64,000 nucleotides of DNA from Bolinopsis microptera (lineage: Eukaryota; Ctenophora; Tentaculata; Lobata; Bolinopsidae). The position numbers and the translations under genes are program-made. Location: the NCBI RefSeq assembly GCF_026151205.1, contig NC_087078.1:16261118-16325117 (forward strand), written 5' to 3'. A model generated the notes under the pieces. It ran no database searches. It saw only the letters and a list, made by a program, of their open reading frames with translations, and had not been told where the DNA came from. Positions 1 to 11,097 of this stretch are shown here, piece by piece (the first letter of the stretch is position 1; each line of letters opens with the position of its first letter).

Positions 1-176
1 TCTTCTTCTTGCCACTGCGGGTACATTTTCTACGTTAAGATTCATAATATTTTCTACTCATCTTTTGATTTCCGTTGTACAAACAGTTTTTTAAAGTGTA
101 AAAACTGTTACAAACCTAGCAACAGTGACAACCGTAACTACTGTAACCATGGTAACAAGTGTGACCATGTTTCCAG

Positions 177-3100
177 GACTGGATGGAGAGGTGCACATAG
201 TCCTACTAAAGTCAGGTACAGTCGTCAAGAAGTGTGTTGAGGGAAGAGCAATACATAGTCTGGAGTTTATCAAGGGTACCCAAAAACTCGTCTTCTCACC
301 GACTCATCGGTAATTTAGTTTTAACTCGAGACTGCTTTATCTTATTTTTTTAAATTTTCTACTTTCACTGAACAAGGTTTAATTCTTTAACTTCACCACA
401 GTGCCTTAGAGCTTAGCCTACCAATGTGTTTGTAACTGTTATGTAACTATTTTGTAACTGCTCCTCCTATCAGTTGGTAACATTCCGGCTCAACAAGAAG
501 TGGAGTGAGCGGGAAAGTGAGCCACAACAGGGAGCAATGATAGCGCGCTACCATTCAGCACGTGGGCCACTATTCGAGTCACAAGAGGCGTATCTATTGC
601 GAACACCCCAAGCTGCGACAGCTGCTGCAGCGGGCAGGGCGGAGATGGTTAAGAACACACCCGAGTATCATCCTAACAAACCTAGTCCTGAGAGTAAAGG
701 TTATTATAATTATACTGGGTACTGGCTACATAAAGGGCATAAAATTATCAAACAGGGTCCTGTAAGGTAACCTTGTATTATATAATTGTATCGTATAATA
801 CAAAATAACAATTGATTTCAATTATATCTAAACTCATTGAAACAATATGATCGTTTATCGTACTCTTTTACATGTGAGTATTTTGGTTTTATTCATGATG
901 ATTTGGTTATCATATTATAGCTTGAGATCTATTATTTTCCAGGCTTGCAAAAGGACGAGACATCTTCGCTGATAACTTCCCAGAACTCAATTCGTACGTA
1001 ATATTATATTATAACTACTACTACATCTATTTTAAGTTATCATGAATCTGGTGACGTGAATTGCACTGTACTCATTGTAAAAGTTTGTCCATGATTGCTC
1101 AATTTTGTACTGTACTATCAAAAGCAAAAGACCACATCTAAACTTGATATTGGTCTACTGTTAACATGAAACACCGCATATTCTTGCTACTGAGTAATAA
1201 ACTCTTAAACTATAGACTATAGAAGTTATACTTCTCTTATCTCTTTCTAGAACACTTTATCTTTACAGCCCTTTCAAAGGAACTCAGCACCTCTATATCT
1301 AGAAATATAACAGGTACCTGGATATTATGATCATATTATTTGTTACAATCTGGCTTCTTATTGCCTCTCACTCTCATTGTTTAAAACATTTTGATTTGCT
1401 TAGACAACAAAGTTTTGGATATCATTTCATTAACATTTACACTCTTTCTATTTCCCTACCACAACCTTGTTTCGTCAGAGGAAGAGAGAAACATTACGAG
1501 CGCAGATAAAGACAGCTCATTCAACATCAGCGACATCGTTAACTACACAACAGATGAGAACTTGTCGCATACCCCACGTTAGAATAATTAATTAATTAAT
1601 TAACACTGAGAAGTTACATACACCGAGTTTTGATAAATTAATTTGTGTTTTTCCCTACCTTGGCAAAGGCGAGAAGATCAGGGAATAAGTAATCGGGTTC
1701 GTATAATATATTAGGTGGACAATCGTTACATCGGTGTATCGACAGTAAACGTCCACTTCGCAATATTCGTCGTTGTAACAAAATAAAACACGTGTTATTT
1801 TATAACAAAATAAAACACGCTTTATTTTGTAACAAAATAACGCGTGTTTTACACTTGTGCATAGTTCGCGTTATTACTTTCCACTTAAATTAATATCTAA
1901 AGAATTCTTGTTTAATTAGGTAAATAACAATGGTTTAATTACCGACATTGTTAACTAAAATTAATATCTGTTAGTGTTAAATTAGGTGAATAACAATAAT
2001 CTTATTACTGTTATTGTTAACTAAAATTAATAACTTTTCTTGACTATTCTCGTTCGTCACGAATAATTTAACCGCTTTTGTATTCCAACGGACAATAACG
2101 ACACGAATTTATAGCTTTATGTAACAAGATTGTAGACTTGAAAAACGTGTGACATCGTCAAATTCTTTGTCAATTTGAACAGTGTTGTGGACGTTTTATC
2201 GGCTTAGTATTGTTTCGCACAGTTCTAGTAACCGGTACAGTTTTAAGCAATACAATGGAATTTATCACACGTATCTGTCACACCAAAAGGCACGCAGAGA
2301 TCGTTTCGTTTACAAGTTGCCTTCATGGTTCCCACTATTTGACACACTCTGAATTTCAACGGCGGAGTGAGATTCCTCGTTTAAAAGGTGGAGCAAATAT
2401 GACCCGATCTAAGCCTTTGTCTTGCAAGGATCGTGATTTGATGATGCTAGGTAGGTTCAGTTCCATCACGATCTACTGACTACGGAGCCAGGAGACCCTT
2501 TATACTTTCATAGTTCATACAATAGCTGCCATAAATTGATGAAGACCAGGGACAAAATGAAAGCGAAATCCTTTTGTCCCTGATGAAGACTGACCGGCGC
2601 CTTAATTTCTGCGAACCCTTTGTTTAAAACTAGAACTGGTTACCGTACCAACTGAGAAGTGTGCCAGAAGTTCTTTCATTCAAATGGAAACTTACGGCAT
2701 ATATAATGTCGTGTGATATTGTACTGTACATAACAGTAACACTTTCAAATAAATTCACAGTTCATACGGTAGATTTCTTAGTTCGTTCTTTGTCCCCGTT
2801 CATGAGTCACTTTACATGGCTTCAACTGAGTCTTTCGATTTTGAGGTCTCTATTCGACTATAAAACGATCAGTAAATGTTAAGATATATGATTGAGTTAA
2901 GTTATTCAATAAGTAACAATGTTCTGACTTCACTCGTTAGTTCACAGACAGTTGCCGAGTATCCAGAAGAGATCAGCAGAGGGGCTCCTGACACACAGCA
3001 TCATCTCTCCTGACAGTAACACTGAGAACACACCCTCCAGAACTGATAATAACTCACCGTATAGTGAGAATCTGAGGAATAAACTGAGGAGGATTGCTGT

Positions 3101-5522
3101 GGAGGATGGGAAGGAGAACCGGCCTCCAAGCACCAAGGTATAGAACCATCACCGATCACGTTACTGTTATAGACACATCATTCAATTTGACGAGAACGTC
3201 ATACTGTTTTTACTCAAGGTTTTTTAGATTAAAATATGATAACTTTTTCGTGCTTAGTCTGCTGAAATTAATAAACAAGTGTAAGTGTAATGGGCCGTTA
3301 ATTAGGTCCTACTTTTTTAATTTGTTTGGGGAAAAGGAAACATTACCCCAGTAATATGTCAGGTACAGTAAAACCCCGATTTACCGCGGAGATTGGGGAG
3401 AGGAAACATCTGCGGTAAATCAGGGTCCGCGGTAAATCGGGGTTTTGTTTGGTTTACATTATGTATGTTTAGCCCTATTTGGGGAAAGGAAATGGCCGCG
3501 GTATATCTGGGTTTGTGGTAAATCGGGTCGCGGTATATCGAGGTTTTACTGTATTTTGTTTACTCTCAATTAATAAGATATACATGTCAGGTGACTCCAC
3601 AAGATGGGGTTGGTAAGATGACTGGTAGGATAGTTTCCAGTACTCCAGCAGTTCCTAACACTAACAAACAAGCCTTCCTCACCCCTACTTCCTGCTTAGC
3701 ACAATCATTGTGAGTGCAGCTTTCTTTTTGGCATTCAGAGACTTTATTGCTGGTATCATATTGTGATCGCATGATTTGCACCAGCTGAGATTTATAGGTT
3801 TATTTTGTACATTTATTTACAAATACATTTGTTTGTATCTACTATAGTTTTGTGTAAGATAACTCAGCTAAATTATAAGTTTTCCTCTTGAACTGCATTA
3901 TACTAACTCATTACCAGTAATCATTAATCAAGGAATAAGAAAGAAGATTCAATATTACACAACCGTGCTCCACTCACCCAAGTGCAAAGGTTCAAGAAAT
4001 CACTTCACTCCAGAACCACACTTCAACATGTCTCACCAGCCCATCATCTAATACCCCCAGCAGATTGTGATTCATATACGATCACGTACGTTATTCATTA
4101 ACTTCCACTGTTTTTCATGAAGGGATCACGTGATCAACAGCGTCTGTAGAATTGTGGGTGTTGTGTATTCTTATAACATTATCAGTCACAAGTCTGATTA
4201 TAAAAACAGTTAATTTCTTAATTAATTACCATACTAATCAGTTAATCACCCCAGGAAAGGAAGGTCCGGGTTCTCGGTCTCTTCTATGTTCTCCTCAATT
4301 GGAGATAACAGTCCCATGACAGACGTCTCCTCATCTGGGCCTGTATCTCAGGAGCAGCTGACTCCAAATATTATTGAACCTGTCCATACTCCTTCTCAAA
4401 TACATCCCCTTAATACTAACATAGGTTAGTTATTAGTGAATTAATTAATTCACTTTACGGTGTTAATCGTGCTTGAAGATCCTTATTCTAACATCACTAA
4501 CCACTTTTGAAACTCGTAAATTGAGACCATGCTTCATAATTCTTCTCCCTCAGCTTCTTCTCACTTTTTCCATTATAATTAGTTAATTGTTTAATTAATT
4601 ACACTAATTATTTAATAACCCTAGGAGGAGGTGTCAGTAACGAGCAGATGGTAATTCTGCAGAACCAGATAACAGAACACTTCAAGGGGCTTGAGAAAAC
4701 ACTGCTTAGTGAGACTCGGTGGTTAAAGAATGAGATAGTTAGACAGGTATGGTTATTATGGTTACTATGGTTACTACAATTTACTTTCTTATCTCTACTT
4801 CTTATCTTCTCTCTTTTATATCTACTTTACTTTCTACAAAATTATTGCTAATTATGGCAACTGTTCTGGCTTGAGTAACTGTCTCGTTTTTAAGTTACAC
4901 TTAATTTCAACAATTTCGTAATTTTTTTAAACTGTTATCTTGAAACCCACGTGCTACAGTCATAGATCGTCCTCTCTGTACATCGCTGCTTTTGCTCACT
5001 GTACAGTGTACTTCATGTGTCAGTATATGTATATACCTTCAACACGATATATCATACAATATAAAATGTACCCTATTGCTCTATTTTACCTTATTTGACA
5101 CGCTCTACCTCGGTTTATTGTAGCTTCTAAGATTATACGATCACACTGATGTCTGTGTGTGAGTGTGATTTTCATTTGTAATTGTAATTATAAGTACACG
5201 GCACGTAGTGTTCTGTGTTCTGTGTGTACTGTAAAATAGTGTATGATCCTTGTCGGAACATACCTCTAACATACCTCTAACATACCTCTAACATACCATA
5301 TATGGTATATATACCATATATGGTGTATATACCAGAACATACCTCTAACATACAAGGCTAGTTCTCATTCTTTCTCCTAATGTTTGTGCGTAATCCCAGG
5401 CAGTTGACACACAGTTCGCACTGGAAGATATTCTCAACAACGTCCAAGAAAGACAAAACACCATGAACCAGAGACTAGTTAACATGGACCAAAACATCAG
5501 TACTATAATGCGTAATATGTAG
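177..5522 (+). CDS. Spliced gene, 3' part: WD40-like exon, S/T/P-rich linker, coiled-coil C-terminus (possibly NEDD1-like)
   Basis: I read seven exons: 177-309, 2948-3137, 3591-3709, 3944-4066, 4255-4424, 4625-4746 and 5400-5522 (stop TAG). All have GT..AG borders and all phases match, which is the main support for the model. The first exon (LDGEVHIVLLKSGTVVKK) looks like part of a WD40 blade. The middle exons are rich in Ser, Thr, Pro and Asn, with a SSMFSSIGDNSP stretch. The last two exons form a heptad-like helix (ILQNQITEHFKGLEKTLL, then ALEDILNNVQERQ) ending in MRNM. WD40 plus disordered linker plus short C-terminal coil is the layout of NEDD1, the gamma-tubulin ring recruiter, but I see no diagnostic motif, so the name is only a suggestion. 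The 5' end lies outside the window. The 2.6-kb first intron contains exons of another gene on the same strand. Confidence 0.55.
474..1582 (+). CDS. Unrecognised spliced gene, 3' exons only
   Basis: Exon 474-766 follows a pyrimidine-rich acceptor and encodes 97 residues beginning LVTFRLNKKWSERESEP, with an Ala-rich stretch and YYNYTGYWLHKGHK. It joins in phase to exon 943-993 (LAKGRDIFADNFPELNS). A terminal exon 1479-1582 (EERNITSADKDSSFNISDI) ends in TAG. The link between 993 and 1479 is not resolved; the phases do not match directly, so a small exon near 1250-1312 is probably missing from my model. The exon does not join in frame to the upstream WD40-like exon ending at 309, whereas exon 2948 does, so this appears to be a separate gene lying in that intron. 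No family is recognised and the 5' end is not seen. Confidence 0.35.
1583..2946. other. Intronic, non-coding AT-rich stretch
   Basis: No coding exon is supported here. It holds a (TTAA)n run just after 1583, several imperfect copies of AACAAAATAAAACACG in both orientations at about 1776-1855, and a short sequence (ends GGGAATAAGTAATCGGGTT) at about 1653-1700 that recurs near 38405-38466, so it is probably a fragment of a dispersed repeat. Confidence 0.5.
2547..2582. mobile_element. 36-bp hAT-like miniature relic with perfect 8-bp TSD
   Basis: The ends CAGGGACAAAA and TTTTGTCCCTG are perfect inverted repeats with only about 14 bases between them. The 8 bases on each side are identical (ATGAAGAC at 2539-2546 and 2583-2590), the duplication length of hAT transposons. 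The same terminal repeat bounds a 149-bp element at 26135-26283, which also has a perfect 8-bp duplication, so this is an extreme internal-deletion member of that family. Confidence 0.85.
3366..3551. mobile_element. Tigger/pogo-like MITE (TA target)
   Basis: Terminal inverted repeats of about 23 bp (CAGTAAAACCCCGATTTACC against CAGTAAAACCTCGATATACC read from the right end) are flanked by TA on both sides (3364-3365, 3552-3553). CAGT termini, TA duplication and about 186-bp length fit a non-autonomous pogo/Tigger branch Tc1-mariner element. Internal copies of GCGGTAAATCGGGG are repeated in both orientations. It lies in an intron. Confidence 0.8.
5258..5353. repeat. ACATACCTCTA tandem repeat interrupted by a TATGGTATATAC palindrome
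   Basis: Four head-to-tail copies of the 11-bp unit ACATACCTCTA are followed by the palindromic stretch CCATATATGGTATATATACC and one more unit. It lies in the last intron of the coiled-coil gene, just before the acceptor at 5399. Confidence 0.8.
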
Positions 5523-5677
5523 TTAATAGCAATATTGGTACACTTTTTAGTGCCTTATAAACTTATTGCTGTCTGTAAATTTAGGATGATTTGAGGTTGA
5601 GTTACCACTTGTCAAGAAGTCCAAATATATAACAAGGTTCCCGGAGATAAGCAAGATAAGAGAGAGCTTAATGAGGT

Positions 5678-5738
<61 letters not shown>

Positions 5739-6847
5739 TTTATGAAAAACACTACTGAACAGACACGTGCATCACGCATCTAGAGACGAGCCAAACCAAA
5801 GTTGGCTGTGAGTATTAGTACAATAGTACAATAACCACCAGAAATAGCTCTGAACTTATGCTATAATGAAGTGGGGCTGAGTATTTTGTTGTATTTGGTG
5901 TTCTATTTTGCCGTGGAGTGAGGAGTCTTGTATTTGTTGGCTTTTGTGGGGTTTAATGCATGAGTTGGTCATTGGTGGTTGTTTCCTTTCGAAATTTGAG
6001 ATATGGGAGGCTAATTTATGCTAAGATTAAAAATCTGTTTTTTTTCTACTTTCTAAAAGTATCATTATATCAAAGTTTTGATAGAGACTAGATTATGACA
6101 TTTTACATGATTGTATTTATTAGTTTTTAAATTATAACGTTTCACTATTTATTCTACGTTTTTATAGACTATTGGTGAAGTCAATTTATGACTATGTATT
6201 TGTACAATAGTTTTATTAAATTTACTTAAGCTTTGGTAAAAGCAACCATTCCCCATTAAATACTTTTGAAGAAATTACTGTATACTTTATTGATTAATTG
6301 TGATCCAATGAAATTGGTTGAAAAAATCTCTGATAAAATCCTTATCTTCAAAGTGATTTGTAATGTTTGACTATTTTTATGGACGCTGCTTGAACACCTT
6401 ATTGAATTTATTCTCATAATTCTTATCATAAATAACTTCATATTATTCTTAGTAATCAGCTATGTAGTAGGGGAGGTTGGGTAACATTCACTGGATATTT
6501 TCAACTGTCATGACAACAGAGGTATGATTCTTCGCTTCTATTTTAAGACTTTTTCACTTCGTCTTTTATTACACAGCTCATGGAAAATAAAACAGAAATG
6601 CAATCTCGACTCACCAATTCAAGAGTGAAGAATGTGATAAATTAGTCGTATTACATTAATAATTGTACATATTAAAGCATACAGATAAAATGTAAACCTT
6701 TTTATCGAATTTAACGTAATTTATCTACAGGTCTGTTGTTACAACACTTCACCTCTAACCTCAATACGATAAACCTCTCCAACCTTCAAAACAACCCCTC
6801 TCATCAAAACACCAAGATCTCCTGAACAAACTACCACCTTACATGTC
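5523..6847. other. Intergenic region, possible short exons near the right end
   Basis: Mostly AT-rich sequence with the poly-C run. Two weak exon-like pieces precede the PERK start: 6577-6624 after ACACAG (LMENKTEMQSRLTNSR) and 6731-6828 after CTACAG (an Asn/Leu-rich reading ending NTKIS then stop). They may be terminal exons of an unseen gene or 5' UTR of PERK; I could not connect them in phase. Confidence 0.3.
5679..5737. repeat. Poly-C homopolymer of 59 bases
   Basis: An uninterrupted run of C from 5679 to 5737, preceded by GAGGTA and followed by GTTTATG. The minus strand is a 59-base poly-G run with strong quadruplex potential. The true length may be uncertain because such runs are prone to sequencing and assembly error. 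Confidence 0.9.
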
Positions 6848-9397
6848 ATGCTGCTCCAACTCCTCCTTCAAACACTCCTCCTGCTCCTCGCCCACTCTGG
6901 TGACGTCACTGAAGTCTGTCTCCACCACGACACCCAACTCCCACTCCTCCTAGTCTCCAGACTGGACGGTAAAATCAGCGCTGTCTCCCTGTCTCCTGAC
7001 CTCCCTGTGTTATGGGAACTAGATCTGGGATACCCTCTTCTGTCAGCCAGTAGTGTGGTGCTAGGGGATCACACCTACCTCATACCCTCGCTAGATGGTA
7101 ACCTTTATACCCTCTCACAAACACAGGTTATTGAACCGTACGCGCAGTTAGAGGCCCTGCTCAGTAAACCTTATGACAAGGGGTCCAGTTCGCGGTGGGT
7201 TGGCGGGAAGGTGGTGACGACGCGCGGCGTAGCACCTAAAGACGGGCGGGTTTTGTACGAGTGTAACTTTGATAATTGTCAGAGATATAACGACAGTACT
7301 GTTGGGCACGAGCCGTTGTTAGCAGTGACAGACGAGAGAAGAACAGTGCGGTTGTTGGACATGAAGTTGGGAGTAGAGAGGTGGAACTGGTCGATATCCA
7401 GCGTGGAGATGCAATATATAGGCCTCAAACACCGCTCATCCTGTCACCCTCCTCGGCTCCCTGCTAAACTCCACTTTGACGTGGAAATGGGGGTTATATC
7501 CGCGCTGTTTGATTCTGGACACTACGCTACTGTCGTCCTCCCAGGACCTCTTTCTCAAGCCTGGGTCCTGAACGACGAACACCTCCAGAGTGTAAACATG
7601 TTTTACAGTGACGACACAGACTCGACATCTGTTAACGTTTACCTGGGTCTCTGGCAGGGTAACCACTACATCCAGCCCTTCCATCCTGGCGAGACCATGT
7701 TCAGGATAGATCGTATAAACAAGGAGGTGTTTGAGTTGGGTTGGACGCGCGAGGGGCGCGCAGGACGAGACACTATCAGTTGGGAGCACCCAATAAAACA
7801 TGATTCCACTGCACTAGCTGTGGTGAGCAATGACTTGACTAGCAGCGACTGGGTGGGGAAGATATGGAAACCTAGACCCGATTACAATGCACCGCCGCCC
7901 CGTAGGGAGAGTGAGACGGACAGTTTTACAGTGTCAGATGTGTGGGTCAGTATGTTGTCCACTTTCTTGATTGGGATTATCATAGCGTATGGTGTTTACA
8001 GGAAAGTATTCAAAAGGAAGCCACAGTTGACAACTACCAGCACTGAAACTGAAGCTGAGGACCATGTATCACCTCCGTCTAGCCCCTTTGTTTCCAACGG
8101 ATTCAACTTCGATAATATACCTCCCCCGCCCTTTGAGTCGAGATTTGAGCAGGACTTCACCGTGATCCGAGACTTGGGTCAGGGTGGTTTCGGGAAGGTA
8201 ATCGAGGCAAAGCACAAGATAAGCGAGCACAATTACGCTATCAAGATTATAAAACTCCCAAACAAAGAGGAGCTGAGGAGGAAAGTGGAGAGAGAGGTAG
8301 CTGCAATGGCGAAGTTAGAGCACCCTAATATCTTGAGATATTACACAAGCTGGAAGGAGACACAAACTTTAGAATGGGCCCGGTCCAGGAAGTACACTCA
8401 CACGTCCAACTCAGAGAGCAATGATTCTGGAACTTCAATCGGCACTTCCGGTCACTCTTTCTCGTGGTCCAAAACATCCACCTCCCACAAACGCAACCTC
8501 TCGTGTAACATCCAGATTGATGAAGAAAGTACATCAATCGGAATACGACGCCAAAGTGCTGATGACACCTACAGCGATATAGTTTTTGCGCAGGACTCTA
8601 AGAATTATTCTGTCACAAACGGTGACTCCTCCATAGTATTTGCTGACGTCTCCAAGACTAGACCAGATCTCCACTTGTCCGTAGGGGAACATTCAGTACC
8701 GGACAGTGCTACGGGAGACGAGACCTTCTCAACGTGGAACAGCGAGTCTGAGAACCCTGCAAATTCAGCCACTCACGAGTCATTCCTCTACATACAAATG
8801 CAGCTGTGTTCAGATCAGACCCTCAAGGAATGGCTGGCGGTAAACAAGAAGAGAGGGGAGATTATGAAGATATTCTCGGAGATAGTGGACGCTGTGGAGT
8901 ACATCCACTCTCATAACCATATTCACAGAGATCTCAAACCAAGTAACATTCTCTTCAGCGAGGATGGCAGGGTTAAGGTCGCAGATTTCGGACTTGCCAC
9001 GGTCATGTCAAACATTATCCCATCTCTTGACTCTGGCATCGATATAAATCCAGGATTTGAAGGGCCTAGCATGACTCAAAACTTGGGAACTAAACTTTAT
9101 ATGAGTCCAGAACTGGAAACGGACAGTCATTACGATTACAAGGTTGATATTTTTGCTCTGGGGATAATTTTCTTCGAGCTGTTGATGGTGTTTGATACAA
9201 TGATGGAGAGAGTGGAGTTGATCCAAGAACTGAGAACAGTTCGGACAGTCCCATCTTTCATAGATGCTAATTACCCCAAATACAAAGCAATCCTTTTGCA
9301 AATGATTAATTCAGATCCTGCCGACAGACCAACTGCATCAGATGTCAAGGCTTTCTTTTCAAACACGGACTGTGATCAGATTGAGTTTTTGAGCTGA
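6848..9397 (+). CDS. EIF2AK3: PERK, eIF2-alpha kinase of the ER unfolded-protein response
   Basis: The 849-residue ORF is uninterrupted. It has a signal peptide (MLLQLLLQTLLLLLAHS), a luminal region of about 345 residues with beta-propeller-like strands (LDGKISAVSL, LDGNLYTL), one membrane segment (about residues 366-386, VSMLSTFLIGIIIAYGVY) and a cytosolic kinase. The kinase shows a glycine loop (GQGGFGKV, about 443), VAIK-type lysine (YAIKIIK, about 465), a long acidic/Ser-rich insert (about 510-640), HRDLKPSN (about 693), DFG (about 712) and GTKLYMSPE. The kinase insert, TM plus luminal domain and the GTKLYMSPE segment identify PERK rather than GCN2, PKR or HRI. PERK phosphorylates eIF2-alpha to damp translation when unfolded protein accumulates in the ER. 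It is shorter than the human protein (about 1116 aa), mainly on the luminal side. The gene has no intron, unlike spastin and ABCE1 in this window. Confidence 0.93.
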   Translation: MLLQLLLQTLLLLLAHSGDVTEVCLHHDTQLPLLLVSRLDGKISAVSLSPDLPVLWELDLGYPLLSASSVVLGDHTYLIPSLDGNLYTLSQTQVIEPYAQLEALLSKPYDKGSSSRWVGGKVVTTRGVAPKDGRVLYECNFDNCQRYNDSTVGHEPLLAVTDERRTVRLLDMKLGVERWNWSISSVEMQYIGLKHRSSCHPPRLPAKLHFDVEMGVISALFDSGHYATVVLPGPLSQAWVLNDEHLQSVNMFYSDDTDSTSVNVYLGLWQGNHYIQPFHPGETMFRIDRINKEVFELGWTREGRAGRDTISWEHPIKHDSTALAVVSNDLTSSDWVGKIWKPRPDYNAPPPRRESETDSFTVSDVWVSMLSTFLIGIIIAYGVYRKVFKRKPQLTTTSTETEAEDHVSPPSSPFVSNGFNFDNIPPPPFESRFEQDFTVIRDLGQGGFGKVIEAKHKISEHNYAIKIIKLPNKEELRRKVEREVAAMAKLEHPNILRYYTSWKETQTLEWARSRKYTHTSNSESNDSGTSIGTSGHSFSWSKTSTSHKRNLSCNIQIDEESTSIGIRRQSADDTYSDIVFAQDSKNYSVTNGDSSIVFADVSKTRPDLHLSVGEHSVPDSATGDETFSTWNSESENPANSATHESFLYIQMQLCSDQTLKEWLAVNKKRGEIMKIFSEIVDAVEYIHSHNHIHRDLKPSNILFSEDGRVKVADFGLATVMSNIIPSLDSGIDINPGFEGPSMTQNLGTKLYMSPELETDSHYDYKVDIFALGIIFFELLMVFDTMMERVELIQELRTVRTVPSFIDANYPKYKAILLQMINSDPADRPTASDVKAFFSNTDCDQIEFLS

Positions 9398-11097
9398 TTT
9401 CGTAATCCAGATTTGCTGTAAGTGTCAGGGATTAATATATTATATTATTGTCAGATCAGATAAGACAAGTGGTATATTATATAATTTAGTATTTTTAATA
9501 TGTTGGCAATTCCAACCAGATTTCGATACGTGTGCTGTGGGCCAGCATGTGATTAGCCCAAAAAGTACCAATTGTTAAACTGTTTATTTTAAGAGTTTAA
9601 GGATTAGAATTATTCGGAGATCCCCAAAACCTCATACGTAAGATTTATGATCGGTACGAGGTCATAACTCATCAAGCTATGTATCCAAAGTTGTTTTACT
9701 TATTATGGTCAAGGTCGGTGCGCCAACAGAAAATCAACATTTTCAATTTTATACACACGAGATAAATTTTCCGCTCAGGTGATTTATAATAACCCTATAA
9801 TATGAGAAGAATGCTAATAAAATTTTAATTATAATTAAATCTGCGATTATTTTATGCTTTGGCAAATTAATTTGGAATTTTTTAGTTAGGGTTTATTGAA
9901 ATCAGCGAGATTTTGTTTCGGCTTTTGTTCTTTCTAACGCTGGTTGATTGTTCATTGATGAGGTAATTTTGGTTGTATCAATGCAATGACCTGCTTAATA
10001 TGAATTGGGTCAATTTTCTGTTAAACATGTAGTTGTATTTTTATTTGATTGGTTTCAAAAACTGTTCCTTTATCATATCCCTGGGCAGGGTCTTGCCATA
10101 AGGTTTTAAGATTTTTACTATCCTAGTTTTGGTAGACTTTGATTTTGATTCTATTTATTTATTTGAAAGTGCCAAAACTTTCCAGGCTCTTAAAACGAAA
10201 ATACCTATTTTGTGAACAACAATTACTTGTCATATCTATTTTGCTTGCATCCCCATAAAACGAGATTTATTAGTTACCAACATAAAGAACTTGTTCAAGT
10301 TTCTAATGGAGTAAAAATCAAGAATTTAGATTCCTCAGTTAATAAGTTAATAATTATGCATGCTCAACTGCACAGTAGTTGAACTACTGTAAGGGCCATC
10401 AGAAATTTAAGAATAATTCATGTGGATAATTGGTCAATTATGAGAATTGTAGTTCACCTGATTGGGAATCGAGCGGTTTACTCGATTAATGTTTACTCAA
10501 AATTATAATACAAACAGTAATAGATAGAAAATAGTAACGTTAAAGAATTCTTTAAAAAAAAAAAAAAACCCTCTGGAAAGGGCACTGCACACGGTTTATC
10601 AAAAAGTACACTGTGATCATGAAGTACTATGAACTACAGATTTAAAAACACAACGCTTCACGCTACACATGATATTACACATCCATAACCTATAGGTTAA
10701 GAAGTTTAGAATTGCACTGAACAGCTTGGACTATTGTTTTTAAAATTTTGTGCAAAATTTTACCATCAGTGATTAATGATTTTGGCCGGTAACTCAGCGC
10801 TTACAGTAATTATGAGTGCGCGATTGAGATTAATGTATGGAAGAAGAATTTAGCGGCAGTGAAATGCTTGCTTATCTACGCTAAGTGGGGGTAGTTATGC
10901 GAGCGGTTATTATATTGGTAGTCAGTAATTGCAAGTTGTTATTTAAATTTGTGTCATTTAGTGTAGTTTCTATGTGCTGGGTTGTGTGATTTTCATACTG
11001 CTCCCTGTTGCAAGCCATTAATTAGACAATAGACTTAATTTAAACTTAGATTATATTCGTTTCAGTTGAAATTCGATTCAGGTTAAATGTTAAAAGT
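9398..11097. other. Intergenic AT-rich region
   Basis: No supported exon on either strand. Contains the 3' flank of PERK, an A-run at about 10552-10567 and, next to the LINE at 11098, what is probably that element's 3' untranslated tail, whose exact end I cannot place. Confidence 0.5.

Noticed and set aside
6256-6441. Small minus-strand ORF between the coiled-coil gene and PERK
   Set aside because: AT-rich, Ile/Asn-rich chance frame with no start context or homology signal.
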